Part shown: positions 11,284 to 24,400 of the stretch, in pieces
Layout: every line of letters begins with the position of its first letter
Position numbering within the stretch: the first letter of the stretch is position 1
Source of the DNA: Paragordius varius
Taxonomy: Eukaryota > Nematomorpha
Direction: 5' to 3'
DNA: 64,000 nt
Assembly: GCA_964247055.1 (NCBI GenBank)
Contig: OZ176050.1
Span: 806,001 to 870,000 of the forward strand
Made by a program: the position numbers and the translations under genes
Notes under the pieces: generated by a model
Databases searched by the model: none
What the model was told of the DNA's origin: nothing
Seen by the model: the letters and a program-made list of their open reading frames with translations, nothing else

Positions 11284-11300
11284 CCCCAAATATTTTGGGG
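11284..11300. repeat. Type W hairpin CCCCAAA-TAT-TTTGGGG
   Basis: In type W monomers the usual TTTTCGAG becomes TTTTGGGG. This makes perfect 7-bp arms, CCCCAAA and TTTGGGG, around a 3-base TAT loop. Two substitutions (C to G at consensus 94, A to G at 96) separate it from type A. The change is usually linked to GGACTAT instead of GGAGTAT a few bases downstream. It removes the TTCGA core. Type W has one copy near 620, then none I saw until about 9,415, and is common from there to 33 kb. Confidence 0.85.
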
Positions 11301-11376
11301 ATCGGACTATAAATGTAATTTTTATGAATTTTTTAAATATTTAAAAAATTTATTTTATACGATTTTAAAAATAAAA

Positions 11377-11546
11377 ATGGCTACCTAAAATCCAAATTTG
11401 ATCAGGTGATGCCATAATTTTTTTTGGGTAGCCCTATGGTAGTTCCATCATAACCCCAAATATTTTTGAGATCGGACTTTAAATGTAATTTTTATGAATT
11501 TTTTAAATATTTAAAAAATTTATTTTATACGATTTTAAAAATAAAA
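11377..11546 (+). repeat. 170-bp monomer subtype (TGATGCCATAA, 3-bp deletion)
   Basis: TGATGTCACCATAA is shortened to TGATGCCATAA, removing TCA and abolishing the GGTGATGTCACC dyad. Further copies lie near 14,834, 19,130, 23,591, 25,145, 28,224, 29,260, 30,457, 31,491, 33,025 and 33,367. Some downstream copies also read TTTAATCAG before it, marking a daughter lineage (25133, 29248, 30446, 31480). Confidence 0.85.
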
Positions 11547-13429
11547 ATGGCTACCTAAAATCCAAATTTGATCAGGTGATGTCACCATAATTTTTTTTGG
11601 GTAGCCCTATGGTAGTTCCATCATCACCCCAAATATTTTCGAGATCGGAGTATAAATGTAATTTTTATGAATTTTTAAAATATTTAAAAAATTTATTTTA
11701 TACGATTTTAAAAATAAAAATGGCTACCTAAAATCCAAATTTGATCAGGTGATGTCGCCATAATTTTTTTTGCGTAGCTTTATGGTAGTTTCATCATCAC
11801 CCCAAATATTTTGGGGATCGGACTATAAATGTAATTTTTATGAATTTTTTAAATATTTAAAAAATTTATTTTATACGATTTTAAAAATAAAAATGGCTAC
11901 CTAAATTCCAAATTTGATCTGGTGATGTCACCATAATTTTTTTTGGGTAGCCCTATGGTAGTTCCATCATCACCCCAAATATTTTCGAGATCGGAGTATA
12001 AATGTAATTTTTATGAATTTTTTAAATATTTAAAAAAATTTTTATACGATTTTAAAAATAAAAATGGCTACCTAAAATCCAAATTTGATCAGGTGATGTC
12101 GCCATAATTTTTTTTGGGTAGCCCTATAGTAGTTCCATCATCACCCCAAATATTTTGGGGATAGGAGTATAAATGTAATTTTTATGAATTTTTTAAATAT
12201 TTAAAAAATTTATTTTATACGATTTCAAAAATAAAAATGGCTACCTAAAATCCAAATTTGATCAGGTGATGTCGCCATAATTTTTTTTGGGTAGCCCTAT
12301 TCCATCATCACCCCAAATATTTTGGGGATCTGACTATAAATGTAATTTTTATGAATTTTTTAAATATTTAAAAAATTTATTTTATACGATTTTAAAAATA
12401 AAAATGGCTACCTAAAATCCAAATTTGATCAGGTGATGTCACCATAATTTTTTTTAGGTAGCCCTATGGTAGTTCCATCATCACCCCAAATATTTTCGAG
12501 ATCGGAGTATAAATGTAATTTTTATGAATTTTTTAAATATTTAAAAAATTTATTTTATACGATTTTAAAAATAAAAATGGCTACCTAAAATCCAAATTTG
12601 ATCAGGTGATGTCGTCATAATTTTTTTTGCGTAGTCCTATGGTAGTTCCATCATCACCCCAAATATTTTGGGGATCGGACTATAAATGTAATTTTTATGA
12701 ATATTTAAAAAATTTATTTTATACGATTTTAAAAATAAAAATGGCCACCTAAAATCCAAATTTGATCAGGTGATGTCACCATATTTTTTTTTGGGTAGCC
12801 CTATGGTAGTTCCATCATCACCCCAAATATTGTCGAGATCGGAGTATAAATGTAATTTTTTTGAATTTTTTAAATATTTAAAAAATTTATTTTATACGAT
12901 TTTAAAAATAAAAATGGCTACCTAAATTCCAAATTTGATCAGGTGATGTCACTATAATTTTTTTGGGTAGCCCTATGGTAGTTCCATCATCAACCCAAAT
13001 ATTTTTGAGATCGGACTATAAATGTAATTTTTATGAATTTTTTAAATATTTAAAAAATTTATTTTATACGATTTTAAAAATAAAAATGACTATATAAAAT
13101 CCAAATTTGATCAGTTGATGTCACCATAATTTTTTTTGGGTAGCCCTATGGTAGTTCCATCATCACCCCAAATATTTTCGAGATCGGAGTATAAATGTAA
13201 TTTTTATGAATTTTTTAAATATTTAAAAAATTTATTTTATACGATTTTAAAAATAAAAATGGCTACCTAAAATCCAAATTTGATCAGGTGATGTCACTAT
13301 AATTTTTTTTGGGTAGCCCTATGGTAGTTCCATCATCACCCCAAATATTTTCGAGATCGGAGTAGAAATGTAATTTTTATGAATTTTTTAAATATTTAAA
13401 AAATTTATTTTATACGATTTTAAAATAAA

Positions 13430-16400
13430 AATGGCTACCTAAAATCCAAATTTGATCAGGTGATGTCTCCATAATTTTTTTTGGGTAGCCCTATGGTAGT
13501 TCCATCATCACCCCAAATATTGTCGAGATCGGAGTATAAATGTAATTTTTTTGAATTTTTTAAATATTTGAAAAATTTATTTTATACGATTTCAAAAATA
13601 AAAATGGCCACCTAAAATCCAAATTTGATCAGGTGATGTCGCCATAATTTTTTTTGGGTAGCCCTATGGTAGTTCCATCATAATCCCAAATATTTTGGGG
13701 ATCGGACTATAAATGTAATTTTTATGAATTTTTTAAATATTTAAAAAATTTATTTTATACGATTTTAAAAATAAAAATGGCTACCTAAAATCCAAATTTG
13801 ATCAGGTGATGTCACCATATTTTTTTTTGGGTAGCCCTATGGTAGTTCCATCATCACCCCAAATATTTTGGGGATCGGAGTATAAATGTAATTTTTATGA
13901 ATTTTTTAAATATTTAAAAAATTTATTTTATACAATTTTAAAAATAAAAATGGCTACCTAAAATCCAAATTTGATCAGGTGATGTCACCATAATTTTTTT
14001 TGGGTAGCCCTATGGTAGTTCCATCATCACCCCAAATATTTTCGAGATCGGAGTATAAATGTAATTTTTATGAATTTTTTAAATATTTAAAAAATTTATT
14101 TTATACGATTTTAAAAATAAAAATGGCTACCTAAAATCCAAATTTGATCAGGTGATGTCGCCATAATTTTTTTTGCGTAGTCCTATGGTAGTTCCATCAT
14201 CACCCCAAATATTTTGGGGATCGGACTATAAATGTAATTTTTATGAATATTTAAAAAATTTATTTTATACGATTTTAAAAATAAAAATGGCCACCTAAAA
14301 TCCAAATTTGATCAGGTGATGTCACCATAATTTTTTTTGGGTAGCCCTATGGTAGTTCCATCATCACCCCAAATATTGTCGTGATCGGAGTATAAATGTA
14401 ATTTTTTTGAATTTTTTAAATATTTAAAAAATTTATTTTATACGATTTTATAAATAAAAATGGCTACCTAAAATCCAAATTTGATCAGGTGATGTCACCA
14501 TAATTTTTTTTGCGTAGCCCTATGGTAGTTCCATCATCACCCCAAATATTTTGGGGATCGGACTATAAATGTAATTTTTATGAATTTTTTAAATATTTAA
14601 AAAATTTATTTTATACGATTTTAAAAATAAAAATGGCTACCTAAAATCCAAATTTGATCAGGTGATGTCACCATAATTTTTTTTGGGTAGCCCTATGGTA
14701 GTTCCATCATCACCCCAAATATTTTGGGGATCGGACTATAAATGTAATTTTTATGAATTTTTTAAATATTTAAAAAATTTATTTTATACGATTTTAAAAA
14801 TAAAAATGGCTACCTAAAATCCAAATTTGATCAGGTGATGCCATAATTTTTTTTGGGTAGCCCTATGGTAGTTCCATCATAACCCCAAATATTTTTGAGA
14901 TCGGACTTTAAATGTAATTTTTATGAATTTTTTAAATATTTAAAAAATTTATTTTATACGATTTTAAAAATAAAAATGGCTACCTAAAATCCAAATTTGA
15001 TCAGGTGATGTCACCATAATTTTTTTTGGGTAGCCCTATGGTAGTTCCATCATCACCCCAAATATTTTCGAGATCGGAGTATAAATGTAATTTTTATGAA
15101 TTTTTAAAATATTTAAAAAATTTATTTTATACGATTTTAAAAATAAAAATGGCTACCTAAAATCCAAATTTGATCAGGTGATGTCGCCATAATTTTTTTT
15201 GCGTAGCTTTATGGTAGTTTCATCATCACCCCAAATATTTTGGGGATCGGACTATAAATGTAATTTTTATGAATTTTTTAAATATTTAAAAAATTTATTT
15301 TATACGATTTTAAAAATAAAAATGGCTACCTAAATTCCAAATTTGATCTGGTGATGTCACCATAATTTTTTTTGGGTAGCCCTATGGTAGTTCCATCATC
15401 ACCCCAAATATTTTCGAGATCGGAGTATAAATGTAATTTTTATGAATTTTTTAAATATTTAAAAAAATTTTTATACGATTTTAAAAATAAAAATGGCTAC
15501 CTAAAATCCAAATTTGATCAGGTGATGTCGCCATAATTTTTTTTGGGTAGCCCTATAGTAGTTCCATCATCACCCCAAATATTTTGGGGATAGGAGTATA
15601 AATGTAATTTTTATGAATTTTTTAAATATTTAAAAAATTTATTTTATACGATTTCAAAAATAAAAATGGCTACCTAAAATCCAAATTTGATCAGGTGATG
15701 TCGCCATAATTTTTTTTGGGTAGCCCTATTCCATCATCACCCCAAATATTTTGGGGATCGGACTATAAATGTAATTTTTATGAATTTTTTAAATATTTAA
15801 AAAATTTATTTTATACGATTTTAAAAATAAAAATGGCTACCTAAAATCCAAATTTGATCAGGTGATGTCACCATAATTTTTTTTAGGTAGCCCTATGGTA
15901 GTTCCATCATCACCCCAAATATTTTCGAGATCGGAGTATAAATGTAATTTTTATGAATTTTTTAAATATTTAAAAAATTTATTTTATACGATTTTAAAAA
16001 TAAAAATGGCTACCTAAAATCCAAATTTGATCAGGTGATGTCGCCATAATTTTTTTTGCGTAGTCCTATGGTAGTTCCATCATCACCCCAAATATTTTGG
16101 GGATCGGACTATAAATGTAATTTTTATGAATATTTAAAAAATTTATTTTATACGATTTTAAAAATAAAAATGGCCACCTAAAATCCAAATTTGATCAGGT
16201 GATGTCACCATAATTTTTTTTGGGTAGCCCTATGGTAGTTCCATCATCACCCCAAATATTGTCGAGATCGGAGTATAAATGTAATTTTTTTGAATTTTTT
16301 AAATATTTAAAAAATTTATTTTATACGATTTTAAAAATAAAAATGGCTACCTAAATTCCAAATTTGATCAGGTGATGTCACTATAATTTTTTTGGGTAGC

Positions 16401-19400
16401 CCTATGGTAGTTCCATCATCAACCCAAATATTTTTGAGATCGGACTATAAATGTAATTTTTATGAATTTTTTAAATATTTAAAAAATTTATTTTATACGA
16501 TTTTAAAAATAAAAATGACTATATAAAATCCAAATTTGATCAGTTGATGTCACCATAATTTTTTTTGGGTAGCCCTATGGTAGTTCCATCATCACCCCAA
16601 ATATTTTCGAGATCGGAGTATAAATGTAATTTTTATGAATTTTTTAAATATTTAAAAAATTTATTTTATACGATTTTAAAAATAAAAATGGCTACCTAAA
16701 ATCCAAATTTGATCAGGTGATGTCACTATAATTTTTTTTGGGTAGCCCTATGGTAGTTCCATCATCACCCCAAATATTTTCGAGATCGGAGTAGAAATGT
16801 AATTTTTATGAATTTTTTAAATATTTAAAAAATTTATTTTATACGATTTTAAAATAAAAATGGCTACCTAAAATCCAAATTTGATCAGGTGATGTCTCCA
16901 TAATTTTTTTTGGGTAGCCCTATGGTAGTTCCATCATCACCCCAAATATTGTCGAGATCGGAGTATAAATGTAATTTTTTTGAATTTTTTAAATATTTGA
17001 AAAATTTATTTTATACGATTTCAAAAATAAAAATGGCCACCTAAAATCCAAATTTGATCAGGTGATGTCGCCATAATTTTTTTTGGGTAGCCCTATGGTA
17101 GTTCCATCATAATCCCAAATATTTTGGGGATCGGACTATAAATGTAATTTTTATGAATTTTTTAAATATTTAAAAAATTTATTTTATACGATTTTAAAAA
17201 TAAAAATGGCTACCTAAAATCCAAATTTGATCAGGTGATGTCGCCATAATATTTTTTGGGTAGCCCTATGGTAGTTCCATCATCACCCCAAATATTTTCG
17301 AGATCGGAGTATAAATGTAATTTTTATGAATTTTTTAAATATTTAAAAAATTTATTTTATACGATTTTAAAAATAAAAATGGCTACCTAAAATCTAAATT
17401 TGATCAGGTGATGTCACCATAATTTTTTTTAGGTAGCCCTATGGTAGTTCCATCATCACCCCAAATATTTTCGAGATCGGAGTATAAATGTAATTTTTAT
17501 GAATTTTTTAAATATTTAAAAAATTTATTTTATACGATTTTAAAAATAAAAATGGCTACCTAAAATCCAAATTTGATCAGGTGATGTCACTATAATTTTT
17601 TTTGGGTAGCCCTATGGTAGTTCCATCATCACCCCAAATATTTTCGAGATCCGAGTAGAAATGTAATTTTTATGAATTTTTTAAATATTTAAAAAATTTA
17701 TTTTATACGATTTTAAAATAAAAATGGCTACCTAAAATCCAAATTTGATCAGGTGATGTCTCCATAATTTTTTTTGGGTAGCCCTATGGTAGTTCCATCA
17801 TCACCCCAAATATTGTCGAGATCGGAGTATAAATGTAATTTTTTTGAATTTTTTAAATATTTGAAAAATTTATTTTATACGATTTCAAAAATAAAAATGG
17901 CCACCTAAAATCCAAATTTGATCAGGTGATGTCGCCATAATTTTTTTTGGGTAGCCCTATGGTAGTTCCATCATAATCCCAAATATTTTGGGGATCGGAC
18001 TATAAATGTAATTTTTATGAATTTTTTAAATATTTAAAAAATTTATTTTATACGATTTTAAAAATAAAAATGGCTACCTAAAATCCAAATTTGATCAGGT
18101 GATGTCACCATATTTTTTTTTGGGTAGCCCTATGGTAGTTCCATCATCACCCCAAATATTTTGGGGATCGGAGTATAAATGTAATTTTTATGAATTTTTT
18201 AAATATTTAAAAAATTTATTTTATACAATTTTAAAAATAAAAATGGCTACCTAAAATCCAAATTTGATCAGGTGATGTCACCATAATTTTTTTTGGGTAG
18301 CCCTATGGTAGTTCCATCATCACCCCAAATATTTTCGAGATCGGAGTATAAATGTAATTTTTATGAATTTTTTAAATATTTAAAAAATTTATTTTATACG
18401 ATTTTAAAAATAAAAATGGCTACCTAAAATCCAAATTTGATCAGGTGATGTCGCCATAATTTTTTTTGCGTAGTCCTATGGTAGTTCCATCATCACCCCA
18501 AATATTTTGGGGATCGGACTATAAATGTAATTTTTATGAATATTTAAAAAATTTATTTTATACGATTTTAAAAATAAAAATGGCCACCTAAAATCCAAAT
18601 TTGATCAGGTGATGTCACCATAATTTTTTTTGGGTAGCCCTATGGTAGTTCCATCATCACCCCAAATATTGTCGTGATCGGAGTATAAATGTAATTTTTT
18701 TGAATTTTTTAAATATTTAAAAAATTTATTTTATACGATTTTATAAATAAAAATGGCTACCTAAAATCCAAATTTGATCAGGTGATGTCACCATAATTTT
18801 TTTTGCGTAGCCCTATGGTAGTTCCATCATCACCCCAAATATTTTGGGGATCGGACTATAAATGTAATTTTTATGAATTTTTTAAATATTTAAAAAATTT
18901 ATTTTATACGATTTTAAAAATAAAAATGGCTACCTAAAATCCAAATTTGATCAGGTGATGTCACCATAATTTTTTTTGGGTAGCCCTATGGTAGTTCCAT
19001 CATCACCCCAAATATTTTGGGGATCGGACTATAAATGTAATTTTTATGAATTTTTTAAATATTTAAAAAATTTATTTTATACGATTTTAAAAATAAAAAT
19101 GGCTACCTAAAATCCAAATTTGATCAGGTGATGCCATAATTTTTTTTGGGTAGCCCTATGGTAGTTCCATCATAACCCCAAATATTTTTGAGATCGGACT
19201 TTAAATGTAATTTTTATGAATTTTTTAAATATTTAAAAAATTTATTTTATACGATTTTAAAAATAAAAATGGCTACCTAAAATCCAAATTTGATCAGGTG
19301 ATGTCACCATAATTTTTTTTGGGTAGCCCTATGGTAGTTCCATCATCACCCCAAATATTTTCGAGATCGGAGTATAAATGTAATTTTTATGAATTTTTAA

Positions 19401-20975
19401 AATATTTAAAAAATTTATTTTATACGATTTTAAAAATAAAAATGGCTACCTAAAATCCAAATTTGATCAGGTGATGTCGCCATAATTTTTTTTGCGTAGC
19501 TTTATGGTAGTTTCATCATCACCCCAAATATTTTGGGGATCGGACTATAAATGTAATTTTTATGAATTTTTTAAATATTTAAAAAATTTATTTTATACGA
19601 TTTTAAAAATAAAAATGGCTACCTAAATTCCAAATTTGATCTGGTGATGTCACCATAATTTTTTTTGGGTAGCCCTATGGTAGTTCCATCATCACCCCAA
19701 ATATTTTCGAGATCGGAGTATAAATGTAATTTTTATGAATTTTTTAAATATTTAAAAAAATTTTTATACGATTTTAAAAATAAAAATGGCTACCTAAAAT
19801 CCAAATTTGATCAGGTGATGTCGCCATAATTTTTTTTGGGTAGCCCTATAGTAGTTCCATCATCACCCCAAATATTTTGGGGATAGGAGTATAAATGTAA
19901 TTTTTATGAATTTTTTAAATATTTAAAAAATTTATTTTATACGATTTCAAAAATAAAAATGGCTACCTAAAATCCAAATTTGATCAGGTGATGTCGCCAT
20001 AATTTTTTTTGGGTAGCCCTATTCCATCATCACCCCAAATATTTTGGGGATCGGACTATAAATGTAATTTTTATGAATTTTTTAAATATTTAAAAAATTT
20101 ATTTTATACGATTTTAAAAATAAAAATGGCTACCTAAAATCCAAATTTGATCAGGTGATGTCACCATAATTTTTTTTAGGTAGCCCTATGGTAGTTCCAT
20201 CATCACCCCAAATATTTTCGAGATCGGAGTATAAATGTAATTTTTATGAATTTTTTAAATATTTAAAAAATTTATTTTATACGATTTTAAAAATAAAAAT
20301 GGCTACCTAAAATCCAAATTTGATCAGGTGATGTCGCCATAATTTTTTTTGCGTAGTCCTATGGTAGTTCCATCATCACCCCAAATATTTTGGGGATCGG
20401 ACTATAAATGTAATTTTTATGAATATTTAAAAAATTTATTTTATACGATTTTAAAAATAAAAATGGCCACCTAAAATCCAAATTTGATCAGGTGATGTCA
20501 CCATAATTTTTTTTGGGTAGCCCTATGGTAGTTCCATCATCACCCCAAATATTGTCGAGATCGGAGTATAAATGTAATTTTTTTGAATTTTTTAAATATT
20601 TAAAAAATTTATTTTATACGATTTTAAAAATAAAAATGGCTACCTAAATTCCAAATTTGATCAGGTGATGTCACTATAATTTTTTTGGGTAGCCCTATGG
20701 TAGTTCCATCATCAACCCAAATATTTTTGAGATCGGACTATAAATGTAATTTTTATGAATTTTTTAAATATTTAAAAAATTTATTTTATACGATTTTAAA
20801 AATAAAAATGACTATATAAAATCCAAATTTGATCAGTTGATGTCACCATAATTTTTTTTGGGTAGCCCTATGGTAGTTCCATCATCACCCCAAATATTTT
20901 CGAGATCGGAGTATAAATGTAATTTTTATGAATTTTTTAAATATTTAAAAAATTTATTTTATACGATTTTAAAAA
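13430..20975 (+). repeat. HOR region C2/C3: 25-monomer unit (4,293 bp)
   Basis: About 13,430-16,680 recurs at 17,723-20,975: GCGTAGTCC 14175/18468 and 16058/20351, and GCGTAGCTTTATGG 15201/19494, give 4,293 bp. The unit is the 20-monomer unit plus five monomers, because the block with AGTAGAAATG, GATGTCTCC and CCACC is present twice in C2 (near 16.7-17.2 and 17.55-18.0 kb). A pair not seen in C1, GTCGCCATAATATTT then TAAAATCTAAATTT, separates the two. Confidence 0.88.
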
Positions 20976-21405
20976 TAAAAATGGCTACCTAAAATCCAAA
21001 TTTGATCAGGTGATGTCGCCATAATATTTTTTGGGTAGCCCTATGGTAGTTCCATCATCACCCCAAATATTTTCGAGATCGGAGTATAAATGTAATTTTT
21101 ATGAATTTTTTAAATATTTAAAAAATTTATTTTATACGATTTTAAAAATAAAAATGGCTACCTAAAATCTAAATTTGATCAGGTGATGTCACCATAATTT
21201 TTTTTAGGTAGCCCTATGGTAGTTCCATCATCACCCCAAATATTTTCGAGATCGGAGTATAAATGTAATTTTTATGAATTTTTTAAATATTTAAAAAATT
21301 TATTTTATACGATTTTAAAAATAAAAATGGCTACCTAAAATCCAAATTTGATCAGGTGATGTCACTATAATTTTTTTTGGGTAGCCCTATGGTAGTTCCA
21401 TCATC

Positions 21406-24400
21406 ACCCCAAATATTTTCGAGATCGGAGTAGAAATGTAATTTTTATGAATTTTTTAAATATTTAAAAAATTTATTTTATACGATTTTAAAATAAAAAT
21501 GGCTACCTAAAATCCAAATTTGATCAGGTGATGTCTCCATAATTTTTTTTGGGTAGCCCTATGGTAGTTCCATCATCACCCCAAATATTGTCGAGATCGG
21601 AGTATAAATGTAATTTTTTTGAATTTTTTAAATATTTGAAAAATTTATTTTATACGATTTCAAAAATAAAAATGGCCACCTAAAATCTAAATTTGATCAG
21701 GTGATGTCGCCATAATTTTTTTTGGGTAGCCCTATGGTAGTTCCATCATAATCCCAAATATTTTGGGGATCGGACTATAAATGTAATTTTTATGAATTTT
21801 TTAAATATTTAAAAAATTTATTTTATACGATTTTAAAAATAAAAATGGCTACCTAAAATCCAAATTTGATCAGGTGATGTCACCATATTTTTTTTTGGGT
21901 AGCCCTATGGTAGTTCCATCATCACCCCAAATATTTTGGGGATCGGAGTATAAATGTAATTTTTATGAATTTTTTAAATATTTAAAAAATTTATTTTATA
22001 CAATTTTAAAAATAAAAATGGCTACCTAAAATCCAAATTTGATCAGGTGATGTCACCATAATTTTTTTTGGGTAGCCCTATGGTAGTTCCATCATCACCC
22101 CAAATATTTTCGAGATCGGAGTATAAATGTAATTTTTATGAATTTTTTAAATATTTAAAAAATTTATTTTATACGATTTTAAAAATAAAAATGGCTACCT
22201 AAAATCCAAATTTGATCAGGTGATGTCGCCATAATTTTTTTTGGGTAGCCCTATTCCATCATCACCCCAAATATTTTGGGGATCGGACTATAAATGTAAT
22301 TTTTATGAATTTTTTAAATATTTAAAAAATTTATTTTATACGATTTTAAAAATAAAAATGGCTACCTAAAATCCAAATTTGATCAGGTGATGTCACCATA
22401 ATTTTTTTTAGGTAGCCCTATGGTAGTTCCATCATCACCCCAAATATTTTCGAGATCGGAGTATAAATGTAATTTTTATGAATTTTTTAAATATTTAAAA
22501 AATTTATTTTATACGATTTTAAAAATAAAAATGGCTACCTAAAATCCAAATTTGATCAGGTGATGTCGCCATAATTTTTTTTGCGTAGTCCTATGGTAGT
22601 TCCATCATCACCCCAAATATTTTGGGGATCGGACTATAAATGTAATTTTTATGAATATTTAAAAAATTTATTTTATACGATTTTAAAAATAAAAATGGCT
22701 ACCTAAAATCCAAATTTGATCAGGTGATGTCACCATAATTTTTTTTGGGTAGCCCTATGGTAGTTCCATCATCACCCCAAATATTGTCGAGATCGGAGTA
22801 TAAATGTAATTTTTTTGAATTTTTTAAATATTTAAAAAATTTATTTTATACGATTTTAAAAATAAAAATGGCTACCTAAAATCCAAATTTGATCAGGTGA
22901 TGTCACCATAATTTTTTTTGCGTAGCCCTATGGTAGTTCCATCATCACCCCAAATATTTTGGGGATCAGACTATAAATGTAATTTTTATGAATTTTTTAA
23001 ATATTTAAAAAATTTATTTTATACGATTTTAAAAATAAAAATGGCTACCTAAAATCCAAATTTGATCAGGTGATGTCACCATAATTTTTTTTGCGTAGCC
23101 CTATGGTAGTTCCATCATCACCCCAAATATTTTGGGGATCGGACTATAAATGTAATTTTTATGAATTTTTTAAATATTTAAAAAATTTATTTTATACGAT
23201 TTTAAAAATAAAAATGGCTACCTAAAATCCAAATTTGATCAGGTGATGTCACCATAATTTTTTTTGGGTAGCCCTATGGTAGTTTCATCATCACCCCAAA
23301 TATTTTGGGGATCGGACTATAAATGTAATTTTTATGAATTTTTTAAATATTTAAAAAATTTATTTTATACGATTTTAAAAATAAAAATGGCTACCTAAAA
23401 TCCAAATTTGATCAGGTGATGTCACCATAATTTTTTTTGGGTAGCCCTATGGTAGTTCCATCATCACCCCAAATATTTTGGGGATCGGACTATAAATGTA
23501 ATTTTTATGAATTTTTTAAATATTTAAAAAATTTATTTTATACGATTTTAAAAATAAAAATGGCTACCTAAAATCCAAATTTGATCAGGTGATGCCATAA
23601 TTTTTTTTGGGTAGCCCTATGGTAGTTCCATCATCACCCCAAATATTTTCGAGATCGGAGTATAAATGTAATTTTTATGAATTTTTTAAATATTTAAAAA
23701 ATTTATTTTATACGATTTTAAAAATAAAAATGGCTACCTAAAATACAAATTTGATCAGGTGATGTCACCATATTTTTTTTTGGGTAGCCCTATGGTAGTT
23801 CCATCATCACCCCAAATATTTTGGGGATCGGACTATAAATGTAATTTTTATGAATTTTTTAAATATTTAAAAAATTTATTTTATACGATTTTAAAATAAA
23901 AATGGCTACCTAAAACCCAAATTTGATCAGGTGATGTCGCCATAATTTTTTTTGGGTAGCCCTATGGTAGTTCCATCATCACCCCAAATATTTTCGAGAT
24001 CGGAGTATAAATGTAATTTTTATGAATTTTTTAAATATTTAAAAAATTTATTTTATACGATTTTAAAAATAAAAATGGCTACCTAAAATCCAAATTTGAT
24101 CAGGTGATGTCACCATAATTTTTTTTGGGTGGCCCTATGGTAGTTCCATCATCACCCCAAATATTGTCGAGATCGGAGTATAAATGTAATTTTTTTGAAT
24201 TTTTTAAATATTTAAAAAATTTATTTTATACGATTTTAAAAATAAAAATGGCTACCTAAAATCCAATTTTGATCAGGTGATGTCGCCATAATTTTTTTTG
24301 CGTAGCCCTATGGTAGTTTCATCATCACCCCAAATATTTTGGGGATCGGACTATAAATGTAATTTTTATGAATTTTTTAAATATTTAAAAAATTTATTTT

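Larger units (their letters stand above)
10640..17215 (+). repeat. HOR region C1/C2: 20-monomer unit (3,430 bp) duplicated in tandem
   Basis: About 10,640-13,785 reappears at 14,070-17,215. GCGTAGTCC 10745/14175, TTGTCGTGATCGG near 10,950/14,377, GCGTAGCTTTATGG 11772/15201, and GATGTCTCC near 13,463/16,893 all give 3,429-3,430 bp. Within each copy a sub-block (GGGGATAGG, CCCTATTCC, AGGTAGCCC, GCGTAGTCC monomers) is itself spaced 1,884 bp apart. The copies look nearly identical over 3 kb by eye, which points to a recent event. Confidence 0.88.
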
